Below, piece after piece: positions 36,136 through 49,400 of a stretch of 64,000 nt of DNA. The notes beneath the pieces were generated by a model. That model searched no databases. It was not told where the DNA came from and saw only the letters and a list, made by a program, of their open reading frames with translations. The translations under genes and the position numbers were made by a program. The first letter of the stretch is position 1. Each line of letters begins with the position of its first letter. The DNA is from Fratercula arctica (lineage: Eukaryota > Chordata > Aves > Charadriiformes > Alcidae), in NCBI GenBank assembly GCA_947846985.1, contig CANTUZ010000001.1:185216455-185280454 (forward strand), read 5' to 3'.

Positions 36136-39100
36136 GTTTGGAAGGAATCAAACCTATTGTTGCTGTCTGGTCAGAGAACTGTGTAGCAATCTTTAGATCA
36201 ATGTAGAAATTATATGGGGATATAAAAATTATTACTATTATTTTTACTTTGATCTAAAGAATTCCTCAGAAATAGTACACTAAAACTAATATTAAACGAA
36301 CCTCTCTATTGCAACATCAGACTTTGGTCAATTACAAAACACCAGAATTACTACTGGCTATGACAATTCAATTTGGCTAACTGCATATGCATTATTGTTT
36401 TCCATGTTAGTGTTCACAGTCTATTTTCCACTCACAGGACCACTTTGCATCAGTCAGCACAAAGATGGGCCACATTCTGGAGATGTGCTGCACTGGAGAA
36501 AGAAGTTGCCTATGGGACTTATTTTATTGCAGGTTTTATAGGTTGTACATAAGGCAAAAAATAACTATAAAGTACTTTTTATGCTAAGGTAAGTTTGCCC
36601 CAGACAACCATATCCTAATTCTGCCTCTGTCATATGAGTTCTCATAAGACAGGCAACTTAAACCAAACTCTACAGAGTTTTTCCTAAGAGTAGTGTTCCT
36701 CTTACGCGTCCAGCTTAAGAACCCGTGGATGAAAAACCATCACTGCAGCAGATGTTTGTGTGAAAACGTGCTTTGAATCCCTATGTTGTAAAATGCTAAA
36801 CATGGTGCAAAATGATGCTGCACTGCTATGCATATGTGCAAACGACACGGCTGAAGTTGCGCAATCTTAATTCTGGCATCACACAGCTTTCAGGCTGCTT
36901 GACTGGTAACATCCTTTGTCATAGCTTCAAGCTACAGTTTGGTACTCAAAATATGCAGCACATTCATATACCAATTTAAAAAAATCCATGAAGTTGATAA
37001 CAACAAATCATTCAAAATCATAAGGAAGCAAAAGATAGCAGAGCATAAACACATGTCAGGATAGCTCCCTATGACCCTTCCTTCTAACTTGGCATGCAAG
37101 TCCTTCATTTGAACAGATTTTTGTCTGCCATACTAACATATATATATATATTTTTTTTTTTTTTTTTAAGTTACCATAAATATATATAGAAGGTTTCTAA
37201 AATAAGAATGGCCATACTGGACAAAAGGTCCAAAGAGTCCCTTTACCCAGCATCCTGGCAGTAGCCAGTATAACAAATAACATATTGGTACCTTTGGGAG
37301 AGGTCTGTAACTACTGGCTGTGCACCAAAACAGTAAGGAGAGATAAACAGGGTTGACTCATGATGTGGGAAATTCAATTAATTTTTTTTTTTTAACAGGA
37401 GAGATTCAAAAAACTAAACAGTTCTAAGATGGATAGATACAAAGACAATTTCATTACACTTCTGAGGTGACCGAGAGGACACAAGAGGAATCAGTGCATT
37501 TATGTGCTTCAGCCTCAAGAGAGTTATATTTATAGTTGTAACTGAGTGCTGGTTAAAGAAAGATTTGAAGCTACGTTTTATATTAATAAGGACTTTTTTT
37601 TTTTTTTTTTAACAGAGGATTATTAGAGACAGTTCTGTAAATTATACTACGGAAGGAGAGAAAAATTATTTTAAGGGCAAGCTGGCTTCATCCCTAGAAT
37701 GAAACTATGCAGTTAGCAAATTAATGGTGCAACATGTAGGAATGCTGCTGAAGTAGCAAACTTCTTTTCCTACTCCCATGTACTTTAGATCACCTGGTTT
37801 CCAAAAGGTCTATGTGTTGATAAGGGAAGGTAATGAACTACATGAGTCTGTTTTCTAGTGGAAAGACTGACTCTATCTCAATGTCACTGGTGTGAGACAA
37901 TTCTTCCTTAAGGCTCTCATGGCAAAAAAAATAAACCAGTCTCGTGGAATCTACCATGGCAAAGAATGCAAAAATCACACATGTTAATAATAAATACACA
38001 GGAAATATATCAAAGTCCTGGAAATAATTTTTGAGCAAAATACTGTTTAAAATAAGAATGGATGGCAAAACAATTAAAAAAAAATAGGTTCATATCACTG
38101 CTAAAGGTAAACTGGACACATCTTAGCAGCCAATGCATAGAGAACTCAACATTGCTTAAAGAGTTACTAAGATCTGTTATGTAAAATCAGGAAATGAATA
38201 GTTTGGCACAAAAGCCAGCTGTGGCAAAGATACTGCTTGATAATCAAAACTCTCTTGTGACTCACTACTGCCAGGTCACATGAGGAAATTAAAATCTCTC
38301 CTTAAATACATCTGGCTAACCAGTCTACACTTTAAACCCATGAACTGCAAAGGGAATGTGGAAATTCTAAGTGAAGGATCTTTCCTACGGATAGCAGAAA
38401 CGCATAAGGAAATTTGCCGTGGCAGCAGGTACCTGTATCCTGTTTACCCCCAGCCAAGTGATTTGCTTTTAAAAAGGAAAAAATTCTGGAGAGATTCTGA
38501 ACACATGCACTAGAAATTGCAAATACTGGGGAAAAGATGGAGGTATTATAAGGTCAGTTAAATCTTTTGGCAACCAAAGATTGTTTAATTTAAAGAGATA
38601 CTGATTTTATCTTCTCCAGCAATTACTGATGGCACGTAGTTACCTAAATGAAGGGCCCTTTATGCTGTGTAAACAACAACCATGCACATTATCTTCTTAC
38701 TTCTTCATTTAAAAGATAATGGCCAGCCCTGGCACTAAATTCACATTGAGAAATCTTGGACAATATTACTGCAAATGTGGTATGTGAAGATTCAGAAAGA
38801 CACCAGCAGAATGCTATACCGGTTAGAGGTTTTAGGGTGTCTGTCTCATCATTAGTAAGCGATATAGGTCTTCCTTTCTTTTCTTTTTTTCATCTAAAAG
38901 TTAGGTTCTGAAACACAGCTGTGTTGAAACACCACACCAAACAGCTAACCATCAGCATTATAAAAAAGTATATAGGCTCAGATACTACCAAATGGACTCA
39001 TAAAAACTTCCTCTAAACTTCACTCCTTTTGGGTGAAGAATGACCGTATCACATATTTATTGCTAGTGTGTATCAATAGTGATCATTTACATTCAACGTG

Positions 39101-39284
39101 GCAGAGCAAGTAGAGCTGAGGGGCTGAAAAAAAGCCTTATTTTGAGAGAGATTAATTGGGCAAGGAAACTCCACTGTTGCCTGGGTCGGTATGTTCTCCA
39201 CTGAAGACACAGCTTACAGGTTTGCAAAAGACTGCAAATCACAGACCAGTCCTAAATATCTTTTTCTAGTTCATACTCAATTAC

Positions 39285-39378
39285 CTGTGAAGTTTTGTGC
39301 TTTCAGATGTAGGTCATAGAGCTTATGAATATAGCGAATATACATCTCTTCCTTGTTCAGTTCGGTCTTGTAAAAATT
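39285..39378 (-). CDS. DOCK4: DOCK4 exon at start of DHR-2 (NFYKTELNKEEMYIRY)
   Basis: Encodes residues 219-249, NFYKTELNKEEMYIRYIHKL then YDLHLKAQNFT, plus 1 nt of Glu250. The (N)FYK-E-x-x-(K/R)EEMYIRY(I/L)xKLxDLH block is the first strongly conserved piece of DHR-2. Acceptor TTATTGCAG, donor G|GTAATT. Confidence 0.97.
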
Positions 39379-42300
39379 CTGCAATAAAGTTGAATTTTGA
39401 ATGAAAGGTAGTAGTTAATAAATACATGACAGTGGTTACAAACGAAAGACTTCAAACATAATGCTCTAGAAATAAATGCATACATTTGAAAGTTTCACAT
39501 GTGCAAAGTCATTACAGATAACTGCAGTAATATAGTAAGAATTAGTAAATAGAATAGTAAATTTTCAGTAGACAAGACAACATGATCCTGAATGGTTTTT
39601 TATTTAAATTGTCATAGAACATAAGAGGAAGAACCTGATAGAACTGGAATCTGACAATTCTTTCTTTATATATACTAATCTATCCAAAAAGTGAACCCAT
39701 ATATCCTTACTAAGGCCATTTAACATCCTGCTGAAAGCTGTATGTTGGTTTTAAAATATTGACAGCACTCTGACTTTTGTATACATATTTCAACAAAGTA
39801 TCTACTGCCTGGTATGTCTACCCTTCCTTTTGTTGTAGCAAAATGCCAGAAGGATTTTGGTAGCTTTGTGAAGAACTATTTTGTATTGTAAACAGCAAAG
39901 TCCTGAATGAAAAGCGTGACTTCTTCAGCCTTACCTGATGCTAGGAACTAGTAACTGGTGCATAAATATTGCACTGTATGATTGAAATACACAAAGTTGC
40001 ACTCTAAAGTGATACCCAGGACAAAATTTCTAGAAGTGGTTAAAGATCTTGGGGTGTGTAACTGCTATTTGTTGTTACATAGATAAAATATGGAATGCAA
40101 CGTCAACACTCTTCGTTCAAAATGTTCATTATCTATTTGCAAGCCCTAAAACAAAGTATGGAAAAGTTATAGGGAGACAAGTATAACCCTATAGCACTGT
40201 TCACAAGTATTGCCATACTCACTATGGACATGCAGCTACAGTCCCCCTGCTAGCCATCCTTAATGTTCAGGATAATCTGCTTTGGCTAATAAAAATGTAT
40301 AGAAGAATCTAGCACTGGTCCTCATTACAATTAACAGTTTCTGTTCTATTATTCAAATCACTTATTATTTTGAACTCTAAGCGAGTGACCAAAATTTTCC
40401 CCCTATTGTACAGTATTCTTATTCTGTGCCACTGTTTCCTAAATTGTGTTATTATCAAAGAGAAAGGTGGGAGGAACATTATCAAAATAAAAACTTTATA
40501 GAGAAGGTATTTTTTTAACTGACTTGAGAAAATGACTAGATACCAATAGCTCTCTAATGACATGCCTGCTTTAGGACACCATCTGTTTTTATAATTCAAA
40601 GACACCTTTTTTCCTCCCACAAGGTATAGATCAGGAACATAAGCTTCTCTTTAGAAGAGAAAATGAAAAAATATCTGTTTGTGTCTTCATATTTACCTGT
40701 CTGAAATAAAGCATAATCTACAATACAGAATTGCGAGCAATAAAGCATAAAGCTTAAGACAAAATATGTTACTGAATTGCAGTACTAGACTTCTTGGCTC
40801 TTACCCCTAAGCACTAAAGGCTGCAGTACATGCACAAGTCTGAACTATACAAACCAACTGGCTCTTCTCTGAAGCTCAGCTCTGACAATGTCCAGTCGGT
40901 CTGTAAGGCAGACCACAGCAAGACAACTCAGTCACAGCTCAGGAAATACATCGTGCTAATAAAGATGTCATGTGATTTTTCAATAAACTATTTCAAGATA
41001 AAAACTACAGCAGATGTAGTCTTCAAAAGGGGACATGATGTAAAAAGTAGACTTCCCCAATTAATAAAGACTTTTTTTCCTAAGAAAAAACAGCTTGAAA
41101 ACAACATTCAAACAGGCAATTTGGACATGTTCTACTTAAATGGCATGATGCCTACATGGCAGCGTAGAGCATCACAGGAAAACGTCCTCTTTCTAAAAAG
41201 ATGATACAATTTTGAATTACTAGAACCTAAAATATCAATTAAATATCAAATCCTAATGAGGACCAGAGATGCCTGAGAAAAACTACTCAGTGAGTTACCA
41301 AAAGTTATTCAATATGCTTCACAGAATCATAGAATAGTTTGGGTTGGAAGGGAACTTTAAAGGTCCTACCCCTCTGCAATGAGCAGGGACATCTTCAACT
41401 AGACCAGGTTGCTCAGAGCCCCATCCAACTTGACCTTGAATGTTTCCAGGCATGGCGCATCTACCTCTTCTCTGGGAAGCCTGTTCCAGTGTTTCACCAC
41501 CCTCATTGTAGAAAAAATTCTTCCTTATTCTAGTCTGAATCTGCCCTCTTTTAGTTTAAAGATATTACCCCTTGTCCTATTGCAACAGGCCCTGCTAAAA
41601 AGTTTGTCCCCATCTTTCTTATAAGCCCCCTTTAAGTACTGAAAGGCCACAATAGGTCTCCCTGGAGCCTTCTCTTCTCCAGGCTGAAAAACCCCAACTC
41701 TCTCAGCCCTTTCCTCATAAGGAGAGGTGCTCCAGCCCTCTGATCATTTTTGTGGCCCTCCTCTGGACTCGCTCCAACAGGTCCATGTCCTTCCTGTGCT
41801 GAGGGCTCCAGAGCTGGATGCAGTACTCCACGTGGGGTCTCGCCAGAGCAGAGTAGAGAGGCAGAATCACCTCCCTTGGCCTGCTGGCCATGCTTCTTTT
41901 GATGCAGCCCAGGATACAGTTGGCCTTCTGGCCTGCGAGCACACATTGTTGGCTCATGTCCAGCTTTTCACCCACCAGTACCCCAAAGTCCTTCTCAGCA
42001 TGGCTACTCCAATTCCTTCATCCCAGAGCCTTTATTGATACCCAGGGTTGCCCCGACCCAGGTGCAGGACCCTCCACTTGGCCTTGTTGAATCTCATGAA
42101 GTTCACATGGGCCCCCTTCTCTAGCCTCTGGCTTGAGTCTCTGGACAACATCCCATCCCTCAGGTGTGTCAACCGCACCACTCAGCTTGGTGTCATCTGC
42201 AAACTTGCTGAGGGTGCACTCGATCCCAGTGTCTATGGCATTGGTGAAGACATTAAACAGTACTGGTCCCAGCGCAGACCCATGAGGGACACCTTTGTCA

Positions 42301-44388
42301 CCAATCTCCATCTGGACATTGAGCCATTGACCACCACTCTCTGAATGTGACCATCCAACCAATTCCTCATCTGCCAAACAGTCCACCCATCAAATCCATA
42401 CCTCTCCAATTTAGAGAGAAGGATGTTGTGGGGGACCGTGTCAAAGGCCTTACAGAAGTCCAGATAGACAACAGTCTTCCTTGTCCACTGATGTAGCCAT
42501 CATAGAAGGCCACTATGTTGGTCAGGTAGGACTTGCCCTTGGTGAAGCCATCCTGGCTGTGCTGAATCACCTCCCTGTCCTCCATGTGCCTTAGCATAGC
42601 TTCTAGGAGGATCTGTTTCATGATCTTCCCAGGCACAGAGGTGAAGCTGCCAGGTCTTTCAATGCTTTGGTACAACTCTGTGATGACAGAGTTCTCTCAT
42701 TAGAAATTCAACTTTCAAATTGGAGTTAGGTGATTCTTATGCATAAGGAACTAACTCCATTAGACACCTCTTAAACAAGCATTACTAATGTGAAACCTAC
42801 TCCATATGATCCAGATGGTGGGGAGAGTGGGAAAAAGTTCATACCTTCTTTTATCTGCATTATTGCTGCTGGTGCATACCCCTTCTGCATATTTCATGAC
42901 GTGGCATAATGCCAGTTAATTTGATAACTTGGTTAACTTGGACAATTCTATTTTCTGGAAGAACAGCATATACCTCTATGGCAAAACAACTTAAAAGTTC
43001 TCGTTTCCTGCCATCCAGTCCTCTTATCTTTGGAAGTCAGAATACCTTCAAAGTAGTGGTGAAAAATGAAATATTGCTTCCTCCTCTGTACTTCAAATAA
43101 TTTTAATGTTATACATTCCTCTAATTACTCATTGCATGAAACATCTTTTGAGATGAAAGCCAGTTCATCCATCATATGGGCAAGAAAATGTCTTAAAATT
43201 TGTGTGCTACTTCTGTAATTGAAATTTCCTTTTCAAAATTTAGCATTTCTTGTTTCTGGGGTGTGCAAATAGTATTAAATTTTTTCAGAAAAATTGTTCG
43301 GATATGAAATCCGCTTTAGCCTGTAGTAGTCATTGAAAATCCCATTATAAAAAGTATTATGGTGTTTTGGGACATTTAAATATTTTAATTTTCTTTTTGT
43401 GCAAATCTTAGATGATTTCCTAATAATGGTTTAAAAACTTCTTAGCGATAGCATGAAAATAATCCAGGTGCTTTACAGAATTCGGATCATGCCAGATATT
43501 CTGACAGAAAGCCAGCTGCTCTATGGCTACGTAGTAAACATCATCCCTATTTAGAGAGCAGTATTTTCCTACTGAAGGAATCCTTTATTCTCTTATGTGT
43601 AACTGCTACTTAGAACTGATAACAAATTATTTCACTGACGTCAAAAATGCAGAATTACAAGTCAGCTTATTCTGTTTTTTTTTTTTTTTTTTTTTTTCCT
43701 GGCTAAAAATATAGCTTTCCAAAACATTCAGCATGAAAATGGAAACTTTCCAAGGTTAACGGAAGTCAACAAACTTGTCAGTGGAAACTGGCCTAGAACC
43801 AAGATGCGTCTTGTAAACAAAAATGAAATCTTTTTCATAATACAGATTTGCACTGTTGGCTTGTTGTAATGATGATAACATGACAAGAGGTGGTCTTGAG
43901 GAGCATTTCTGGCTCTTCTACTGGGAAGAGAATAGATAGTCTGCAGTCTTCAGAAGATAGCCCATATTACAGGTCATAAGAAGCAACTTGCATCAGTTAT
44001 TGGAGGAGAAAAGGAACAGGAGAAAATCATGTAAGTTTTATTGGGTTTGGGAAAGGAGGAAAGGCTTGTGTCTTTCTATGAACTCAGAGACCAATTAAAC
44101 TTGGGAAATACTTTGGTGAAGTTTATCCAGTAGGAAGAGACTGAAATTGAATAAAGCAGTATTAGGGATCTCTCAGAGCCCAATTATAAAATGCCAGGGA
44201 AGACTAACTCCCCACTGTATCAATTTCACCGTGAAAAAAATAAATCAGTGATCCTAAGTACAGTATTATTCGTCAACTTCCACTCAAACTGCATCAGGAA
44301 GCAAGATACCTCCCATTCAAATGTGTGGCTGTATATTAGAAAATGCTCAACTGGAATCAAAAAGGGAAAGAAAAGGTATTATACAAAC
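39379..44388 (-). other. DOCK4: DOCK4 intron (5.0 kb) carrying a CR1 insertion
   Basis: Intron between the NFYKTEL exon and the DCMKMGE exon. Apart from the CR1 fragment at about 41322-42690 and a T23 run (43675-43697) it is AT-rich unique sequence with no other gene. Confidence 0.85.
41322..42690 (-). mobile_element. CR1 LINE, 5'-truncated, with ORF2 reverse-transcriptase remnants
   Basis: On the minus strand the element ends in the typical CR1 tail (revcomp of cagaatcatagaatagtttg at 41322) and runs up to about 42690. It encodes broken pieces of ORF2: 42367-42675 ([19 protein letters not shown] then a [16 protein letters not shown] block), 42018-42386 ([20 protein letters not shown], then [14 protein letters not shown] with the catalytic F-A-D-D box), and 41715-41975 ([19 protein letters not shown]). 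The pieces are in different frames with stops between them, so it is dead. Same orientation as DOCK4, within an intron. The 5' limit is approximate. Confidence 0.95.
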
Positions 44389-44449
44389 CAAAAGGCTAAC
44401 AGTGCAGCCAATCTTTTTGCCGTCCACTTCTCCCATTTTCATGCAGTCC
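44389..44449 (-). CDS. DOCK4: DOCK4 61-bp exon (DCMKMGEVDGKKIGCTVSLL)
   Basis: The first nucleotide completes Arg198 (AG+G), followed by residues 199-218, DCMKMGEVDGKKIGCTVSLL. It links RLLDYR of the preceding exon to NFYK of DHR-2, exactly as in DOCK4 of other vertebrates. Acceptor CTGTTTTAG; the donor G|GTTTGT is weak. The 163-codon plus-strand frame across it is a shadow. Confidence 0.95.
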
Positions 44450-46179
44450 CTAAAACAGAAAGTAATGAAAGTCAAAAGGAATTACGTTTATCCTCTTACA
44501 GTGAAGCACACCTCAGAAAACAGACATATTTAGCTCAGCAAGCTAACCGAAATGATGCAACCCAAAGGCATTTGGGTGAACAGCTGACCCAGGCGCGTAA
44601 GGGACTTCATGTCTCCTTTTCTAGGACATGGAATACCTCAGTCATCAAGAAAGTAAATGTTTTTTTCTGGTTTTGTCATTGATTTGCTGGGTGACTGCTG
44701 GAGATCATTTGATTTTTTCATACCTTGTGCTCAACTCACGCCAGCAGAAGCCAGCACGGCTGCCAGAAGAGGCAGTCCTGTACCCCTCCTGCTCTCAGGC
44801 ACTCATTCCCAGCCCTGCGCTGCTGCCTGCACAAACCTCAGTAAGAGATACAGGTTAGGACTATCTTTTGCTAGGTTAGTTTTAGCCCACGTCAGTCAGA
44901 TCACCAAAGTGCAGAACAGACACTTGTGTTGGTACAAGGAAGAGGGTGATGTGCATGATGGAATGAGCAGGGATGAGTCTGCTTTCTTCAGAGACAGTGT
45001 ACATATAAATTGGTCATGGAATTACAACATTAATTCCTCCTCTGCGAAAAAACAGAATGAGACTGACCTTCTCTGTAAAATGTTGCAAGATCCACCAAAT
45101 TTTCCTCAGTACCACTTTATAATTAGTATCATTTATTGTTTGGGACGGCAACGGATCTGACTCTCCAGCCAAAGGTTAAAATGGAACCACATAGAGTTTG
45201 ATTATCACAAAGGAAAAAATAATCTCTGTATAACCATATTGGAGCGAAAAAATAACAGGCAGACATCACCATGTAGTCACTAAAAGAAATTTAATGCAAT
45301 TTTAAAACATTCTTGCGTATATGAGCTAAGTGCTCACCCCAAATACTCTCATAACCACCAGCATGCACAATTGTTTTGAAAGGTGTTGAATTGAGAGCCC
45401 TGGAGGTTGTAATCCAAACAATCCTTGAAGAGGAATAGCACTGCCAGGCTTCTAGAAATGAAGAGTTCAGTCTCTGTTGACACAATAACTTTCCTTTCAA
45501 ACTATCAGTGAGGACAGCAAGTGGAATACCAGGTCTTACCACGTGTCCCCCATGAAATTGTGGGAAAAAACCTAACACTTAAACTCTACAAAGTGCTACT
45601 ACTGATGGTAATAAGGAGAACTAAGCTGAAATCTGTTTAAAGTTTCTACGAGGACTTCACAATGCCTGAGAAAATCCCTCTTAGTCTCTCATTCCTAAAA
45701 GGGAGTATATGTCTCTTATTTCCCTCTCCTTTGTTCACGTGGTACAGTCAGATGCGAGCTTCTCACCCAGAGATCATATCTGTGTATACGTACTTACTGT
45801 GCTGGCTGGCACTACAACTAAGCATGATTGACATAGTAGTAAGAATTTTACATATTCCGTAAAACAACTGTCAAGTGATTAGTATTGAGCTCTGTGCCTT
45901 CAGACAGACTTGAGTCACTAACCTACTACCAGAAGTTCCTGTATTCCTTGAAAGGAAACTCGTGCACGCCAGTGGACTTTCATACCATGGGGAGGCTACT
46001 TGGTTGGTTTTCAGCCAGCTTGTCTCATTTTCCTGTTGACTAAACAGCTGCTGTCAAAGATCCTGAGCGCGTACAATTGATGTGTCCATGTGCAGTCACC
46101 ATTTGCACAAGATCACCATATTTGCCTCCTAATATTTTGAAGAGGACAACCCTACTTATAAATTTTGATAATCACTCAC

Positions 46180-46275
46180 CTGTAGTCCAGCAACCTCTCC
46201 ATGAGGCGGGTCACAGTGGCGATTAACGAAACGCCACTTTCCCTCCATGTTTCCCGCTCAATTTTCTTCAGCAGA
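46180..46275 (-). CDS. DOCK4: DOCK4 exon (LLKKIERETWRESGVSLIAT)
   Basis: Completes Ser166 and encodes 167-197, LLKKIERETWRESGVSLIAT then VTRLMERLLDY, plus AG of Arg198. The (V)xRLMERLLDYR motif precedes DHR-2 in all DOCK-A/B proteins. The acceptor is preceded by about 14 T (A run on plus at about 46279). Donor G|GTGAGT. Only a 168-bp intron separates it from the microexon. Confidence 0.96.
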
Positions 46276-46443
46276 CTGAAAAAAAAAAAAAAGCCAGAAC
46301 AATTTTACCATTTATTTTTAACTGTCACTATGACAACCACTCTGCTTTTACCAGTACCTTAATACCTTAGCAACATCTTTGATAGTTAGGTTTTCTTTCA
46401 CAAACACCCTCCCAAGAAGCACAATTTGCAAACAATGTCTTAC

Positions 46444-46470
46444 CTAGGATAAGGACCAAAAAGTGGAATT
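46444..46470 (-). CDS. DOCK4: DOCK4 27-nt microexon (IPLFGPYP)
   Basis: Minus-strand AATTCCACTTTTTGGTCCTT and seven more bases, flanked by GGACTAG and GTAAGAC. It completes Ile157, encodes IPLFGPYP (158-165) and gives 2 nt of Ser166. It lies between the exon ending in FNS and the one starting LLKK, where other DOCK4 proteins, as I recall them, have IPLFGPYPS. At 27 nt it is frame-neutral if skipped. The upstream flank holds a UGC (AATGCTTCC) and a weak pyrimidine tract, as in SRRM4-dependent neuronal microexons. Confidence 0.92.
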   Translation of the reverse strand, partial: NSTFWSLS

Positions 46471-49400
46471 CTAGTCCAGGAAGCATTGACAAAACAAATG
46501 ATTTTTATATTAGCTGCATCAGGTTAAAATATATCAAATACCTAATTTTCAGAATATATTAATATCCCAAAGACTTAACAGAACTCTTACATAAAATATG
46601 TATATTAATTCCATGCTGAAACATGAGAAAATGGGGAGTTTTAAGATGCACCTAGAAAAGAATATTTATCAACCCAATATACCTTCTCAGTTGGACCTCA
46701 ATTTTTTTAACAAATATTTTTCCTGCTCTCCTCTCAAATATTCCATTATGCATGAAATATAAGAATGTGTAAGGGATTTGAATAAGATTATTCCCCCTCT
46801 TCACTTAGTATTTCCCTCTGAGAACATACCATCATGCACATGTAAAATTCCATTAGCTTAAATTATGATAAGATTCTTTATTAAAAACCGTTGCATTGAG
46901 TTCTTACACTAATGTAAACACAGATTACACATTGAATTGAAAAGATTTAAAAAATGGTTTTGTAAGTGGAGCTGTCAGTAAAATTATACTTAATACTTCT
47001 TTCTGTTACAGGCCTTTGATTTTCACTGCTTAAGTTTATCAAATATTAATCATTTGGGCACGGATTTCCAACATTTCCTCTCTGGGAGTGAACAAGGAAA
47101 TATTTATCTACAGAGTTGTGTCACTTTCATGCTTTGGCACTAGACCTCAGATGGGTGACATGTCCATGGATATATTTTAGCAGTCTCCCTGAAAATGCAC
47201 TCAGGTATGGTTTACTGAAAAGTCTCTGAAAATTGCCACATCCATATACTCAGAGCTTTTTAGAGAGTTAATAGCATCTCCGAACCTTCTGTCTGCAGTG
47301 GGCAAGCTGTCAGCTCCACTGACCTTCATCTATACTGAGCATGTTCAGTGCCATAAAACTCCTACGTCCAAATTTCACCAACAACATAACAGCGCCCAGT
47401 AACTCCTACATGCCAACTGCACTAGCTATACACTCCAGCTCTGCTCAGCTCCTTACATACAGGGGGATGTCACAGATGCAATTCTCCAAACTAATTCAAC
47501 CTAAATGAAGCTGTGCTCTGCTGGAAGCAAGAAAGAAACATTGATCTTCATTCTGCACCCTTATATTGATCTTAGACTCACTTCTTCTCTTTAGGAGGCA
47601 ATCAGATGTCTTTCCCTAACATTCAGAGACCGGTTACCTGTCATTGCTAGCAGAGAGAGATGACAAAGCCACCCTTTACCAGAAGAGGTTAAAGCACTAA
47701 TCTAGCACCTCTGCTTTTCATACAGAATACACAGGCTAAATTAATTCGCTTTTAAACCCCTTATGTTCCTTTCAATACAAGTTTTTGTGTTTAACAAGAA
47801 ATAAGAATAAAGCTTGTTACATTACTAAGCACTGATTACTGCACTGATTTTTCCTTTCTATTGCCTTTCAACTCTGTATTAAACAGGAACATTTCAACCT
47901 AAATTCATCAAAATAATTACCTACAGTTCCTGTAGAAAAACAGCAGTCTGACTTCTCTTTTAAAACAGATGGTTTTCATCTGTATTTGACTTATGCATGT
48001 TCTTTATAAATGTATTGGCATATTCATTATAAATATACAATTTCTACAAATGGGTTGTGTAGATACATTCAAAGTACTTATTCAAACTGACATCAATGTC
48101 GTCAGTCTAACAATTTTATGACTTGCCTTCTGATGCATTCCTCCCCCTCTCCGCCAAACACTCAGAATAAAGAGCTACTCAAATATACCCCTTGGCTTCC
48201 TCATGGCTACATCTAGATAGAATTAAATTCCTGTTGCTTACAGGTCCCAAAGCATAGCCAAGATGCTATGTTCTACAAACGACTAAGGGGGATGAACAAC
48301 ACAGATGGGCTCACCTGAACAATTGTGGTTTGGTTTTTTGTTTTGGCTTTTTTTTTTTTTTTTTTGGATCTTGGGCTCCCAAGAATAAGAGTGGAGGAGT
48401 GCAGTGGGAACTCAGAGGATCACAGCTCTCCAGGGACGAGCGCCAGGCCCAGAACCATGTTCTGGCTAGCTCAATCATGTAGTGAGTGGATTGTATATGC
48501 CTAAGCCACAGAGTTATTCAGACCACTAACTGATAGGCATCTGATCCTAGAGGTGCCTTAAAACATCTGGATGTCTATTTTGGAGTACAAAATCCTCCAG
48601 GTCCCTCAGTATAGCCAGAGGTTCCCTCATCTAGTCAGACGGGTCAAAGTCAAACTTTGCTGCAGAAGTTCGGAGATCAGTGAGGACCTCCCCAAACCCT
48701 ACAAAAATATTCAGAAGGGCTCTGAAAGACTCAGTCCAGACAGAGTCTAATAGACTGGGCAGTGCTGAATTCACTTATGCAATGGGGTGAAGAAATTAAG
48801 AAGACTGAAGACAGCACAGGAGAGGTGGAAGCCATCAGTTTTTATGTAATAGTTTCATGGCTAGAGAAATCACCTACAAACTGGCAGAGCTCAGTATTAA
48901 ATGCCTGTTCAGCTTGAATGTTAGCTCCAGTTTCTTCAAAGAGAAGCCTTGTCGTCAGGCCCCCAGTGGGGTTCACTAGCCCAGGTTTTGTGCTTCAGTA
49001 ATGTGGCCACCTAACCTCCAAACCCTTGGTGTTAGGCCAAATTGGATACAGCTACAGAAGTAATGAACTGCCAGCATCCATCAGATTCAGAACAAAAGAG
49101 TTACTTGAGTACATCCCTTGGCTTTCAAGGATTTTGTTCTAACCACCAACTGTTTAATAAAGTGAAATCATTCTTTCCCCTGTGCTAACTCAGGAATTAA
49201 ATTGCAGTGTTGCAGTGTAAATGTAAATCAGGACACTATTCATATCATGATTACCCTGGGTAGCAATTACAACATCTAGTTTCTCATGATAGCAGAATGT
49301 TCACTACTGCATGCTTTGCAACTCTTCAAAAGACATCAGGAACTAATCACTGAGTGGTCACATTCAAGTCCCTAGAAAGACATTGATTCAAAACAGCAGT

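Noticed and set aside
41727..42344. Plus-strand frames within the CR1 region
   Set aside because: They are antisense to CR1 ORF2; the sense frames on the minus strand explain the region.
44191..44682. 163-codon plus-strand open frame, one of the longest in the window
   Set aside because: It covers the real 61-bp DOCK4 exon on the opposite strand, has no recognisable domain, and lacks splice or promoter support.
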